64,000 bases of DNA, taken from positions 1-64,000 of the forward strand of contig CAJUSZ010000008.1 in the NCBI GenBank assembly GCA_910589425.1, in the 5' to 3' direction. Positions within the stretch are counted from its first letter, which is position 1, and every line of letters starts with the position of its first letter. Made by a program: the position numbers and the translations under genes. This document shows positions 19,731-29,400 of this stretch, piece by piece. Below the pieces are notes generated by a model. That model saw only the letters and a list, made by a program, of their open reading frames with translations, was not told the origin of the DNA and searched no databases. Origin of the DNA: an uncultured Muribaculaceae bacterium. Its GTDB lineage: Bacteria; Bacteroidota; Bacteroidia; Bacteroidales; Muribaculaceae.

Positions 19731-19762
19731 TTTGCACAGAAGAAAAAAAGTTTCTAATTTTG
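19731..19762 (+). promoter_or_regulatory. Consensus promoter of candidate ncRNA
   Basis: TTTG (19731-19734), 20-nt spacer, TAATTTTG (19755-19762): exact match to the Bacteroidota consensus in a region with no annotated gene. Confidence 0.8.
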
Positions 19763-19767
19763 TATTC

Positions 19768-20098
19768 GCAAAAGCGAGGGAATCTCTCCCACGGATTTAG
19801 ATGCAGTCAAGCGATTGACAGGCGAAAATCCTTTCCCCTCGGAGCTTGCCGCAGAAATTTTAAAAAAAAAAATTACAGCGGCGATTAAACCACAGGCAAC
19901 TTTGCCTGTCAAAGAATTGAATTTAGTGATTAGTGAAAAAGTGAATAGTGAATAATATGTGATTTTTGAAGTGAGTTAATTGTACGAAAAGAGAAATGCA
20001 AAATTCTCATAAAAAGGTGAATAACAAAGCAAAGCTCTAATTAAGCAAGAGTTTTAACGTTAAGGAGATGTCGTGATGACATTTCCTTAATGTTTTTA
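19768..20098 (+). ncRNA. Candidate ~330-nt non-coding RNA
   Basis: This unit has its own promoter (19731-19762) and a strong terminator (20056-20098) in the 763-bp gap between metG and the DUF3943 gene. Internal pairing: TTGACAGGC (near 19815) can pair with GCCTGTCAA (near 19907), or the latter can form a local hairpin CAGGCA/TGCCTG. A hairpin GGGA/TCCC sits near the 5' end. It is not recognisable as RNase P RNA, tmRNA, 6S or SRP RNA. A frame open for about 64 codons (ends at about 19953) starts near the transcription start but has no ATG, and a 5-codon ATG frame occurs at 19801; a leader-peptide or coding role is therefore not excluded. Confidence 0.5.
20056..20098 (+). terminator. Strong intrinsic terminator of candidate ncRNA
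   Basis: TTAAGGAGATGTC (20060-20072) pairs over 13 bp with GACATTTCCTTAA (20078-20090), is extended by three more pairs, has a 5-nt loop, and is followed by GTTTTTATA. About 200 bp separate it from the next start codon. Confidence 0.85.
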
Positions 20099-20168
20099 TA
20101 TAAGCCCCCTTTCCGCGATAATGTCAGAGTTTATTTGAATTTAACCCGAGAGGATTTATTTCCTTTAC

Positions 20169-20203
20169 ACCGCCGGGATTTTCACATTATTATTAAACAA
20201 GCT
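20169..20203 (+). repeat. Solitary end of the MITE-like element
   Basis: 35 bp nearly identical (one deletion) to the right terminal repeat of the element at 49995-50306, ending in CAAGCTC. No convincing partner end lies nearby, so this looks like a remnant. The remainder of 20100-20298 is AT-rich leader sequence of the DUF3943 gene, with nothing else recognised. Confidence 0.65.
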
Positions 20204-20298
20204 CTAAAAACTTTTTTCAGGGTCGATCTGCCTGTGGGGTATGATTGTTGTGTGATAAAGAGTCTGTTTAAAACAAACACTCAAGGTTCCACTGAAAA

Positions 20299-21801
20299 AT
20301 GCGGCATTCCACTACGATATCCATCCTTGTGGCAGTGATAACGGTCGCTGCCGGATTGATATGTCCGCCATCTGCTGCGGCGCAGATGGCCATCAAGAAG
20401 CAGGTGGCGCCTGTGGTGCTTCCCGATTCGGCCGATACGGAGTATTACGGAAGAAAACATTTCTGGCGGGCTGCGGCTGAGACTGTGGGGTTCAACATAG
20501 GACTTTGGGCGTTTGACAGATATGTGCAGCATGGCGATTTCGCATATATCTCGCTCAATTCCATAAAGGAGAATTTCAAACATGGTTTCATCTGGGATAA
20601 TGACAAACTCGGGACAAACACTTTCCTCCATCCCTATAATGGCTCGCTTTATTTCAATGCCGGAAGGGCAAACGGATTCAATTTCTGGCAGTCGGAACTG
20701 TTTGCCATAGGCGGCAGCGCGATGTGGGAGCTTTTCATGGAATGTGAATATCCTTCGACCAACGATATAATCGCCACTCCGATAGGTGGAGCGGTGTTGG
20801 GGGAGACTTTTTTCCGGGCGTCGGATGCCGTGCTTGACGACCGTTCCTCAGGTTGGGAACGTTTCGGCAGGGAAGCGGCGGCTTTCATTATATCCCCTTT
20901 GCGGGGACTCAACCGGATAATCACTGGAGATGCATGGAGAAAACGGGCGTCGTCGGGACGGCTGTTTGGAAACCCGCAGTTTGCATTCCAGGTTTCGCTG
21001 GGCTACAAGATGCTCGAATATCAAGGCCACTTTCATCAGATCCGCAATGGATTGGCGGCGCAGATTGATCTCGAATACGGCGACCGGTTCCAGTCCCGCT
21101 CCTCGCGTCCTTACGATTATTTCACGCTGTCGGCGGAGCTTGCGGCCATGAAAGGTCAGCCGGTGCTTAGCCAGCTTGAGATCAAGGGACGTCTGCTTGG
21201 CAAGGAGATATTCCAGAATTACCGCTCCCATATAAGCGTAGGCCTTTACCAGCATTTTGACTTTTTCGATTCCGACACGATCGATGGCCTTGATCGGGTG
21301 CCATATAAACTTGGGATTCCGGCGAGCGTCGGAGGCGGTTTCCTTTTCCGCGACGTCGAGAGCAGGCGTTGGCGTCTGGATGCGTATGCTCATGTCAACG
21401 CTGTGATCCTCGGGTCGATTCTCTCTGATCATTACCGTGCCGACGAGCGCAATTACAACTGGGCTTCAGGATTTTCGATAAAAGCTGGTGCGAATATCGT
21501 CTTTGCCAAGGATAAGCTTTCGTTTTCGCTGATGCATCATTATTACCGTCTGTTCAGCTGGAAAGGCTATCGGGCCGGAACTGATCTTTCAAAAGAGAAT
21601 CCCAAGACACTCAACGTGATGGGCGACCATTCATGTGCCTCGTTCAATGTAACGGAATTCAGGGCCAATGTCAAGCTTTTCAGAAACATCTATGCCACGT
21701 TGAGTTTCATGAACTACGCCCGCTCCACGCGTTACCGGAATTTCCCGGGGAAAGTCAGCACGTCGATGTCGTTGCGCACCATGCTGACCTATAAATTCTG
21801 A
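20299..21801 (+). CDS. DUF3943 domain-containing protein, probably exported
   Basis: 500 aa with an N-terminal hydrophobic signal ending around SAAAQM (residue 30). The body has the features of the DUF3943 family: the aromatic-rich segment NIGLWAFDRYVQ, the GFIWDNDKLGTNTFLHPYNGS region (about 95-118), and SELFAIGGSAMWELFMECE followed by a GG..LGE segment, which may be membrane-associated. The C-terminal half (about 225-500) alternates hydrophobic residues and ends in TMLTYKF, a pattern that suits an outer-membrane beta-barrel with a terminal Phe. Function is unknown. It is preceded by a non-coding stretch holding a candidate ncRNA and is monocistronic. Confidence 0.8.
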   Translation: MRHSTTISILVAVITVAAGLICPPSAAAQMAIKKQVAPVVLPDSADTEYYGRKHFWRAAAETVGFNIGLWAFDRYVQHGDFAYISLNSIKENFKHGFIWDNDKLGTNTFLHPYNGSLYFNAGRANGFNFWQSELFAIGGSAMWELFMECEYPSTNDIIATPIGGAVLGETFFRASDAVLDDRSSGWERFGREAAAFIISPLRGLNRIITGDAWRKRASSGRLFGNPQFAFQVSLGYKMLEYQGHFHQIRNGLAAQIDLEYGDRFQSRSSRPYDYFTLSAELAAMKGQPVLSQLEIKGRLLGKEIFQNYRSHISVGLYQHFDFFDSDTIDGLDRVPYKLGIPASVGGGFLFRDVESRRWRLDAYAHVNAVILGSILSDHYRADERNYNWASGFSIKAGANIVFAKDKLSFSLMHHYYRLFSWKGYRAGTDLSKENPKTLNVMGDHSCASFNVTEFRANVKLFRNIYATLSFMNYARSTRYRNFPGKVSTSMSLRTMLTYKF

Positions 21802-21847
21802 TCTGCCGCGTCTTCCTTGTCAGCTTCGGCTCGGGGGTGCATATACC

Positions 21848-21880
21848 AAAAAATCCCGTAGGCGTTAAGCTTGCGGGATT
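21848..21880 (-). terminator. Terminator downstream of tRNA-Ser
   Basis: Hairpin of 9 bp (21852-21860 with 21872-21880) followed on the minus strand by a T run (A run at 21848-21853 of the plus strand). It sits 20 nt past the tRNA-Ser 3' end. It may also serve the convergent DUF3943 gene. Confidence 0.75.
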
Positions 21881-21900
21881 CAATTGGTTTTCACTTTTTG

Positions 21901-21988
21901 CGGAGCGACCGAGATTCGAACTCGGGATACCCTTTTGGGGTATACACGCTTTCCAGGCGTGCCTCTTCAGCCACTCGAGCACCGCTCC
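21901..21988 (-). tRNA. tRNA-Ser(GGA)
   Basis: 88-nt cloverleaf on the minus strand: acceptor GGAGCGG paired with TCGCTCC (final G-T), anticodon GGA (positions 21954-21952), the long variable arm expected for serine (TATACCCC/GGGGTATA-type stem) and a T arm with TTCGAAT. Discriminator base G. CCA is not encoded. Confidence 0.95.
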
Positions 21989-22180
21989 TTGTCTGATCTT
22001 CCTCTCCGGAATAGGAAAGGCTTTTTCGTTTGACGATGCGAAGTTAATACTTTTATTTTACATGGCAAGCGTTTGTTGGATTTTTTTTGCTATTTTTGCG
22101 TGATTTTACCGACTTTAGCTATCCGGGCTTGTCCGGCTTGACGTTAAAGCCAATTGGTTGTTATTTATATTCATATAGTT

Positions 22181-22789
22181 ATGAAAAAGACTAAAGGGAT
22201 TCTTCTGGTGGTTTCTCTCGTTGCGGCGGCCTTTCTGCCTGCGGCATGCGGCGGCAAAGGAGGAAATGGCGATTTCCCTGACAATTTCGACAGGATCGGG
22301 GATGCCGGGCGTCTGGACTATGTCATCAAGCATGCTTCGCCCGACAGCGTGGCCCGGTTTATTTGCGACGCCGCTCTCGGTAAAGTGGAGGGGGCGAGGA
22401 TCGACACCGTGATAAACGCCGTGGTGTTCGTCAACGACCGGTATGCAGCCAATGAGGACGACATGGTGGCCTTCAGTAATGCGTTCGACAGTTACAGCCG
22501 CAATCTGCCTCTGCCTGAGAAGATGAGATTCTATGCCCTGTCCGGACAGCACGACCCGCAGAGGCTCGGCTATCAGCTCGGTGTGGAGTATATTCTTGAG
22601 ATCCGGAATAAAAAGATGACTCCCGATCAGGTCGCGGCCGAGATCAGCGAGTTCCGTAAGGCATGTGCTTCCGATCCCGAGACCTACAGCCGGTTTGTGA
22701 AAGGCTTCAAAGTAGTGCTGGAGATGGAGAGGAACAACGGGCTTGATCCGGCCGTATACAGCCGTTTTATCAATCTAAGTGAAAAGTGA
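22181..22789 (+). CDS. Lipoprotein of unknown function
   Basis: 202 aa from the ATG at 22181, chosen over the in-frame ATG at 22154 because it gives a standard lipoprotein signal (MKKTKG, a hydrophobic core, lipobox LPAAC with the lipidated Cys near residue 24). The mature part is mainly charged and helical with no domain I recognise. It begins with GGKGG and contains DYVIKHASPDSVARF and several helix-rich segments. It ends 1 nt before the ATG of the polyprenyl synthase gene (22791), so these two genes and tatD form one operon. A role in envelope or isoprenoid-linked metabolism is only suggested by context. Confidence 0.8.
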   Translation: MKKTKGILLVVSLVAAAFLPAACGGKGGNGDFPDNFDRIGDAGRLDYVIKHASPDSVARFICDAALGKVEGARIDTVINAVVFVNDRYAANEDDMVAFSNAFDSYSRNLPLPEKMRFYALSGQHDPQRLGYQLGVEYILEIRNKKMTPDQVAAEISEFRKACASDPETYSRFVKGFKVVLEMERNNGLDPAVYSRFINLSEK

Positions 22790-22790
22790 G

Positions 22791-23759
22791 ATGAGAAGTC
22801 TGAGTGATTATACCCTGATGGTCGAGGAGGCGATAGCTTCCCGTCCATACGCTTCGATGAAGCCGGAAGGCCTGTATGCCCCTGTAGCCTACGGATGGCA
22901 GAAGGGCGGAAAGCGGATCCGGCCTGTGTTGCTGCTGATGGCCGCCGAGGCGTTCGGAGGCAGGCCGGAGGATTTCATCAAGCCGGCTCTCGGAATAGAG
23001 ATGTTCCATAATTTCACGCTGCTCCATGATGATGTGATGGATCGCAGCGACTTGCGGCGCGGACGCCCTACGGTCCATAGAAAATGGGATGAGAACACGG
23101 CTATACTTTCCGGCGACACGATGCTGACTCTGGCTACTGAGCTTGTGGCTGATGTTCCCGACAATGCTTTGCGCCGGGTGCTTGATGCGTTCAACCGTAT
23201 GGCTGTGGAAGTCTACGAGGGTCAGCGTCTCGACATGGATTTCGAGTCGTGCGGTGAGGTCTCGGTTGAAGACTATCTCGACATGATCGAAAAGAAAACG
23301 AGTGCCCTTCTCGGTGCGTCTGCAAAAATCGGTGCCATAGCCGCAGGAGCGTCTGAGGAAGACTGCGGACTCATATATGAATACGGAGTCAAGCTCGGAC
23401 TCGCATTCCAGATACAGGACGACTATCTGGACATGTTTGGCGATCCGGCTACTTTCGGAAAGCCTATCGGCGGGGATGTCAACAATGGAAAGAAAGCGTT
23501 CATGCTGGTAAGTATGCTTGAGCGCGGCGGTAGCGGTGCTGAGGCTTTGCGCGAGGCCATGGATATCCCTGCAGGGGATCTGCGTGTCTCTGCCGTGCGG
23601 GGTATATATAAGCGGGCCGGGATGCCGGAATTGTGCCGTTCGGCAATAGAGCGTTATAGCCGGGAGTCGCTCAAGGCTTTGCGCAAATCGTCGCTCCCGG
23701 AGCAGGCGCGTGAGCCGTTGGAGCGTCTGGTGGCTAAACTTATCGATCGTCGTAAATGA
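22791..23759 (+). CDS. All-trans polyprenyl diphosphate synthase (IspA/IspB family)
   Basis: About 322 aa. Condenses isopentenyl diphosphate with an allylic primer to make linear prenyl diphosphates, for example quinone side chains. The two aspartate-rich Mg2+ motifs are intact: DDVMD (residues 80-84) in LLHDDVMD, and DDYLD near residue 210 in FQIQDDYLDMFGD. The GKRIRP substrate motif lies near 40-45. The start at 22791 directly follows the lipoprotein stop; an alternative ATG at 22779 overlaps it. The stop overlaps the tatD start (ATGA). Chain length cannot be set with confidence; the residues before the first DDxxD (HNFTLLH) lack bulky aromatic pairs close by. Confidence 0.92.
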   Translation: MRSLSDYTLMVEEAIASRPYASMKPEGLYAPVAYGWQKGGKRIRPVLLLMAAEAFGGRPEDFIKPALGIEMFHNFTLLHDDVMDRSDLRRGRPTVHRKWDENTAILSGDTMLTLATELVADVPDNALRRVLDAFNRMAVEVYEGQRLDMDFESCGEVSVEDYLDMIEKKTSALLGASAKIGAIAAGASEEDCGLIYEYGVKLGLAFQIQDDYLDMFGDPATFGKPIGGDVNNGKKAFMLVSMLERGGSGAEALREAMDIPAGDLRVSAVRGIYKRAGMPELCRSAIERYSRESLKALRKSSLPEQAREPLERLVAKLIDRRK

Positions 23760-24526
23760 CAGATACCCACACTCATATTTATATGCCGGAATTTGAGTCC
23801 GGTGGAGACGAGGCCTTTCAGAGGGCGTTGTCGGCCGGAGTGGGGATGATGGTGCTTCCTAATGTGGATATCGACAGTCTGGAGCTTGTCAGGGATTTCC
23901 ATTCCCGGCATCCTGAGAATACACGCACTGCATTCGGTCTTCACCCTACGTCTGTCGACTCCTCATGGCAGGATATGCTGTCAAGGATCCTCCCTTGTCT
24001 CGACGAGCCGGGATGCGTGGCTGTTGGTGAGGTGGGCATTGACTTATACTGGGACAAGTCATTCCGTCGCGAGCAGATGGAAGCGTTTGCTTTCCAGATC
24101 GACGAGGCTGCCCGCCGTGGTCTTCCGGTGATAATTCACTGCCGGGAAGCCCTCGACGAAACGTTGCAGGTTGTATCCGGTTTCGGGAGCGGCCTGCCGC
24201 GGCTTCTGTTCCATAGTTTTACCGGAAGCCGGGATGACGCATCCAGGATTCTGGACATGATTCCTGATGCTATGTTCGGGATCAATGGCGTGGCTACATT
24301 CAAGAACGCCAAAGATCTTCATGAGGCAATCCCGTTTATAGGATCGGGGCATATTTTGCTCGAGACAGACAGTCCTTATCTCGCACCGGTGCCTTATCGT
24401 GGAAAACGCAACGAAAGCGCATACGTGGTCAATGTGTGCGTCCGGGTGGCTGAGTTATTGGAAATCGATCTGGGTGAAATGGAATCGGTTACAGATAAGA
24501 ACGCGCGGGCGTTTTTCAATATCTGA
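23756..24526 (+). CDS. tatD: TatD family metal-dependent hydrolase / DNase
   Basis: 256-aa amidohydrolase-fold protein with the TatD metal ligands in order: DTHTH at the N-terminus, GEVGIDLYW (Glu ligand, about residue 90), VIIHCREA (His, about 126), HSFTGS (about 150), and ETDSPYLAP near 200. Family members act as 3'-5' exonucleases or deoxyribonucleases in DNA repair and quality control. Slightly shorter than the usual 260-265 aa. The start overlaps the preceding prenyl synthase stop by 4 nt, so it is translationally coupled and last in the operon, followed by a bidirectional terminator. Confidence 0.92.
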   Translation: MTDTHTHIYMPEFESGGDEAFQRALSAGVGMMVLPNVDIDSLELVRDFHSRHPENTRTAFGLHPTSVDSSWQDMLSRILPCLDEPGCVAVGEVGIDLYWDKSFRREQMEAFAFQIDEAARRGLPVIIHCREALDETLQVVSGFGSGLPRLLFHSFTGSRDDASRILDMIPDAMFGINGVATFKNAKDLHEAIPFIGSGHILLETDSPYLAPVPYRGKRNESAYVVNVCVRVAELLEIDLGEMESVTDKNARAFFNI

Positions 24527-24573
24527 GTATATACAAATATCTGAGTATATACATATATATAATATATAATATG

Positions 24574-24614
24574 CGCAAAGCGGAAAAAAACGGTATGGTT
24601 CTTTCCGCTTTGCG
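24574..24614. terminator. Bidirectional terminator between tatD and a convergent gene
   Basis: Perfect 13-bp inverted repeat (24574-24586 with 24602-24614) between converging genes. An imperfect direct duplication (ATCTGAGTATATACA) and AT-rich sequence lie just before it. Confidence 0.75.
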
Positions 24615-24643
24615 GGTTTCTGTTCAGGTGTTATGCGTAGCCG

Positions 24644-25705
24644 TCATTCTGCTCCGTAAAGGAGATTTGTGTCAAAGATACGCTGTCCGGAAGTGTCGTA
24701 TCCTCCTTCGGTGGTCAGTGTGATGTAACCGGTGTTGTTTCCTCCCCACCACGTGGCGCTGCGGTAATCGTTCTGGCTGATGCTCTCGACTGGTTGTCCG
24801 AACGCGGAGCATAGCTGGGTGTATACGTTGCTGTATGGCGATGAGCTTATGGAAGGACTGCGGAATTGGAACAAGGCGCCGTTCATCCCCGAGTTGCCGT
24901 AATATAGTGTTGCCTGAGGCCACTGGCAACCCATAATGTTTACGTTGTTGACGAAAATGGCATTGTTCTGGTATCCGGCCACACTGTATCCCGCGTTTAT
25001 GAGCGATCTGATTCCGTAATCGATCAGTGTGCCGAAAGTGATCCCGAGTACAGCCGATATGGGCGGAATGCTCAAAGAAGCGGAATAATAATATGTCGGT
25101 CTTACGGGCGGAGGCGGAAGCGGACGCCATCTGCCGAAGTAGGTTGTAGGCCATCCGAAAGCAGGCCTTGCGTGATGGTCCGGTCTCATGGGTCTTGGCC
25201 GGGAAATGGATCCTGTTCCCGGTCTGGGTGCGCTGTTGCCATATCCCGGGCGGTTATGGTTTCCGCCCGGACGCAAAGTCGTCGATCCACCCGGACGGTT
25301 GTGGCTCCCGCCGGGTCGCATGGTTGTCGATCCACCCGGACGGTTGTGGCTCCCGCCGGGTCGCATGGTTGTCGATCCGCCCGGACGGTTGTGGTTCCCG
25401 CCGGGTCGTGTGGTTGTCGATCCACCGGGGCGGTTGTGGTTCCCGCCCGGACGCGTGGTTGTAGATCCACCCGGACGATGATTTCCCGAATTGCGGTTTG
25501 TTGAAGTCATGTTCTGTCTCGGAGACGCCATGCCTCCGGGACGTGATGCGCTGTTGGAAGCAGGCCGGAGCTGGGTTGAGACTTTTTCGCCTCCTGAATT
25601 ATAGTTTCTGTGATTCTGGGCGGAAATGTCAGTCGCGAAGATTCCGGTGAATAGCATAAATCCGGCCGCGAGCCATGAAATTGATATGTTGTTTGATTTT
25701 CTCAT
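24644..25705 (-). CDS. Secreted protein with 15-residue RPGG tandem repeats
   Basis: 353 aa from the ATG at 25705. The ORF extends upstream to 25795, but MRKSNN followed by a hydrophobic core and TDISAQ is the natural signal peptide. Residues about 30-75 are low-complexity, Ser/Asn-rich. About 75-150 are a tandem array of a 15-residue unit (GGSTTxRPGGxHNRP) repeated about five times. A proline-rich linker (RPLPPPPVRP) leads to a C-terminal domain of about 150 residues with hydrophobic stretches (ISAVLGITFGTLIDYGIRSL) and Tyr/Ser/Asn-rich strands. I recognise no family. The repeats suggest an extended cell-wall-spanning or surface spacer. Confidence 0.75.
   Translation of the reverse strand: MRKSNNISISWLAAGFMLFTGIFATDISAQNHRNYNSGGEKVSTQLRPASNSASRPGGMASPRQNMTSTNRNSGNHRPGGSTTTRPGGNHNRPGGSTTTRPGGNHNRPGGSTTMRPGGSHNRPGGSTTMRPGGSHNRPGGSTTLRPGGNHNRPGYGNSAPRPGTGSISRPRPMRPDHHARPAFGWPTTYFGRWRPLPPPPVRPTYYYSASLSIPPISAVLGITFGTLIDYGIRSLINAGYSVAGYQNNAIFVNNVNIMGCQWPQATLYYGNSGMNGALFQFRSPSISSSPYSNVYTQLCSAFGQPVESISQNDYRSATWWGGNNTGYITLTTEGGYDTSGQRIFDTNLLYGAE
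25260..25485 (-). repeat. 45-bp tandem repeat inside the RPGG protein gene
   Basis: Five in-frame copies of a 45-bp unit with a few substitutions; two neighbouring copies are identical, which suggests recent expansion. Copy number could vary between strains without breaking the frame. There are no spacers, so this is not a CRISPR array. Confidence 0.9.
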
Positions 25706-26463
25706 GATTGTCTGGTGTGTTGATTGTTGCTTTTCGTTATATCCGGGCATTGAGCCGGAAAACTCCTTTGTCATTTTGACCTGCTCTCGTTTCATGAGTT
25801 TAATCTGAGCTTTCCTGAGGGTGAATGAATGAAACGGATTTTATGTTAAAATTCACGTAAAATTAACTTAAAATAATTATATCCTTAAATTTTATCCATG
25901 TCCAGCTTCTGTAGATTATACCAATAGGCGAGGGGTGGAAAATAGGTGATACTGACATTTTGCTATGAATTGGGACTTGAAACGCGGGAAATCAGGGTAT
26001 GTCGAACTTAAAACAAGCGGTTTTTATCCTTTGAATGTGGCAAATTTCCAAAACACCCCATTATTGCCCATTCATATTCCCGCACTGAAAATGCATGGTG
26101 GTTCAAAAAATAAATGTTAAAAAAAACGATTTGTTACAGCCACTCAATTAAAAATTGTAAATTTGCGTACTTTTACGTATCTAAAGCAAATCTGACACCA
26201 TCGAAAACCACCTTGCGGATCCCGTTGCACCGATAAAGATGCCGAAAGGTCCCTTCTCCTGCGAAGAGCGCAGGCCAGTTTCATTTCAAAAGGATACCGT
26301 CTAAATCCGGAGGATGTGATTTACGGTTTGAAAAGCCTGATTTCCAACAGGATCAATCCGAGGGAATGCCAGAAGACAGCCTGATGGATGAGTGATGTTG
26401 AGATTGCACCAGACAGACAAAAACAACAAAACAAATAATTAAATCGTCTAAATTATTTTAAGT
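25706..26463 (+). other. Intergenic region and long leader of the SusC/SusD operon
   Basis: 758 bp between divergent genes. A -7 box TAAATTTG (26158-26165) has TTTG 24 nt upstream, wider than usual. If used, it gives a 5' UTR of nearly 300 nt containing a perfect hairpin CCTGCG-AAGAG-CGCAGG (26258-26274). A frame without ATG stays open from about 26202 to 26384. The left half is AT-rich, with no recognisable gene. No regulator gene is present. Confidence 0.5.
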
Positions 26464-29400
26464 ATGAGAAAACTGTTTTTAATTCTGATGACGGTGATCG
26501 CGTGCACCTGGAGTCTTTCGGCCCAGACGCGCACATATCACGGCACCGTCCTCGACGCGGCCAACAATGAGCCCCTCATTGGCGCGACTGTCATGCCTAT
26601 CGGCGGCGGTCAGGGCGCGGCTGCCGATCTCGACGGCAACTTTACGCTTACCGTTCCTCAGAACGTGAAGCAAGCCACTGTCTCCTATGTGGGCTACAAG
26701 TCCAAGACCGTGGCTCTTGCCGACAAGATGACTGTCTACCTTGAGTCTTCATCCACTTCGCTCGACGACGTGGTTGTTGTGGCTTACGGTACTGCCAACA
26801 AGGAATCGCTGACCGGTTCTGTCGCAGTCGTAGGCTCCAAGGAGATCGAGGAGCGTCCTGTAACCACCACCACAGCCGCTCTTGAAGGTAACGCTCCCGG
26901 CGTGCAGGTGAACAACACCGTGGGTACTCCCGGTGCAGAGCCTACCATCCGTATCCGTGGCTTCAACTCGATCAATGGTTCCAACAACCCTCTCTACGTT
27001 GTTGACGGTGTGCCTTACGATGGATCGCTCAGCGACATCAACCCCGCCGACGTAGAATCGATGACAGTCCTCAAGGACGCCGCTTCCGCTGCCCTTTACG
27101 GTAACCGCGGTGCCAACGGTGTCATCCTGATCACCACCAAGCGTGCTAAAAACGTAGGTAAGGTTGACGTAACTCTCCGCATAGGCCAGGGTTTCTACGA
27201 GCGCGGTCTTCCCGAGTATGACCGTCTCGGTGCCAACGAGTGGATGCAGTATGCATTCAACGGCTATGTAAACGCCAACGTTTCCTCCAACCCCAGCCAG
27301 TCTTACAGCGACGTTCTCGCAGCTGCTGTCAACGGTGGCTTCATGTCTGCCTATGCAGCCAACAACATCTACGGTGTGCCCGACAACCAGCTCTTCACCG
27401 CTGAGGGTAAATTCGCTCCTTACCGTGTCCTCGACAACGGTGAGATCGAGCGCGTCTACAACCCCCTTTCAGGCTACAATGACCTCGACTGGTGGAAATC
27501 CATCAGCCAGACCGGCTACCGTCAGGAATACACTGTGAACGCTGCTGCGGCAACTGACAAATTCAATGTGTTCGCTTCTATCGGTTACCTGAAGGAGAAC
27601 GGTTACGTGCTTCAGACAGACTTCGAGCGTTTCAACGCACGTATCAACGCTAACTTCAACCCGACTTCCTACCTCCGTTTCGGCGTTAACCTCCACGCCA
27701 CCCACTACGGTTCAGAGCAGTCTTCTGTAGACCCCAACAACCTGAGCCTCGTAACCAACCCCTTCCTCACGATGTTCACCGCTCCTATCTATCCTTACTA
27801 CAAGCACAACGAGGACGGCTCGATCGTCCGCGACGCTGAAGGCAACAAGGTATGGAACGTGGCCGGCTATCTTTCTTCCAACAACATCGCATATTCAATG
27901 CGTGAGGACAAGAACAACTACCGCGCTCTTGTAGTAGACGGTAACATCTACGGTACTGCCGTGCTTCCTTACGGCTTCGAGGTAACTGTACGTGGCGCTA
28001 TGCACCGCGACAAGACCCACGGCAACGAGTATTCTTCAAACAAGATCGGTTCCTCGATGGGCCACGGTTCGCTCTCACGTACATTCCAGGGCATCCACTC
28101 CCACACATTCATGCAGCAGCTCAACTGGAGCCACGAATATGGCGCACACCACGTTGACGTTCTTCTCGACCACGAGAACTATGAGGTTTATTCCGAGTCT
28201 ACTTCCGCCACCAAGAGCGAGCAGGCATTCCCCGGCATATACCACTTCAGCAACTTCTCCGACATGCAGTTCCTCTCCGGTGCGGCTACAAAAGAGCGTT
28301 CCGAGTCTTACCTCGGCCGCGTACGCTACAACTACGAGCAGAAATACAACGCTGAGTTCTCTATCCGTCGCGACGGTACTTCCAAGTTCTACAAGGACAA
28401 CCGCTGGGGTACATTCTGGAGCGTCGGTGCAAACTGGGTGATCACCAAGGAGAAGTTCATGCAGAACATCGACTGGGTAGACTTCCTCAAACTCCGTGCC
28501 GCTTACGGTTCAGTAGGTCAGAACGCTTCCGCAGCCGCTCAGGCTTATCTCGCGCTCTACTACAACAACATCGATATCGACAATCTCGGTACGATCATTC
28601 CTTACCAGCTCGCTGCTAACAATGTGAAATGGGAGGCTACAAAGACATTTGACATCGCCCTCGACGGTACTCTCTTCAACAACCGTCTGAACTTCTCTAT
28701 CGGCTACTTCAACAAACGCAACACTGACCTTCTCTTCAACGTGGCTCAGGCTTCGTCTGTAGGTGGTGTGCGCAACAATGGTGTTCTCGCAACTGTGCTT
28801 ACCAACATCGGTACGATGCAGAACATCGGTTGGGAGCTTTCATTCAACGGCGACGTGATCCGCACTCAGGACTGGACATGGGGACTCAGCCTCGACATGA
28901 CATTCCTCAAGAACAAGATCCTCAAGCTGCCTGAAAACAACCGCGACATCCTCGGCAACTCTTCCGCTTATTCTGTAGGCCGCTCGCTCTACGAGTACTA
29001 CCTCTACAAATGGGCAGGTGTCGACCAGATGACTGGTAACTCCCTCTATGAGATCAACCCGACTTCACGCGACTTCTATGTATACAATGAGGACGGTTCT
29101 GGCTACTACAGCACAGATCTCTTCAATGAACGTCTGGAAAACGCACGCAGCAGTGGCGCTCTCGTTGAATACAACGGCAAATACTACACCAACAAGACAA
29201 GCTACGCTTCCCGCGAGTTCGTAGGCTCTTCACTTCCGACTGTATACGGCTCATTCGGCACAACCCTTTCATGGAAGGGAATCCACCTTGCAGCCCTCTT
29301 CACCTACAGCCTCGGCGGTAAGACTCTCGATACCAACTATGCTTCTCTGATGAGCTTCGGCAACTCCGCCGGCGCGCTCCACGAGGATGTGAAGGGTTCA

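Noticed and set aside
19768..20098. RNase P RNA or tmRNA, judged by length
   Set aside because: None of the conserved core sequences of either RNA is present.
25260..25485. CRISPR-like array
   Set aside because: Repeats are directly adjacent, in frame and coding; no spacers and no cas genes.
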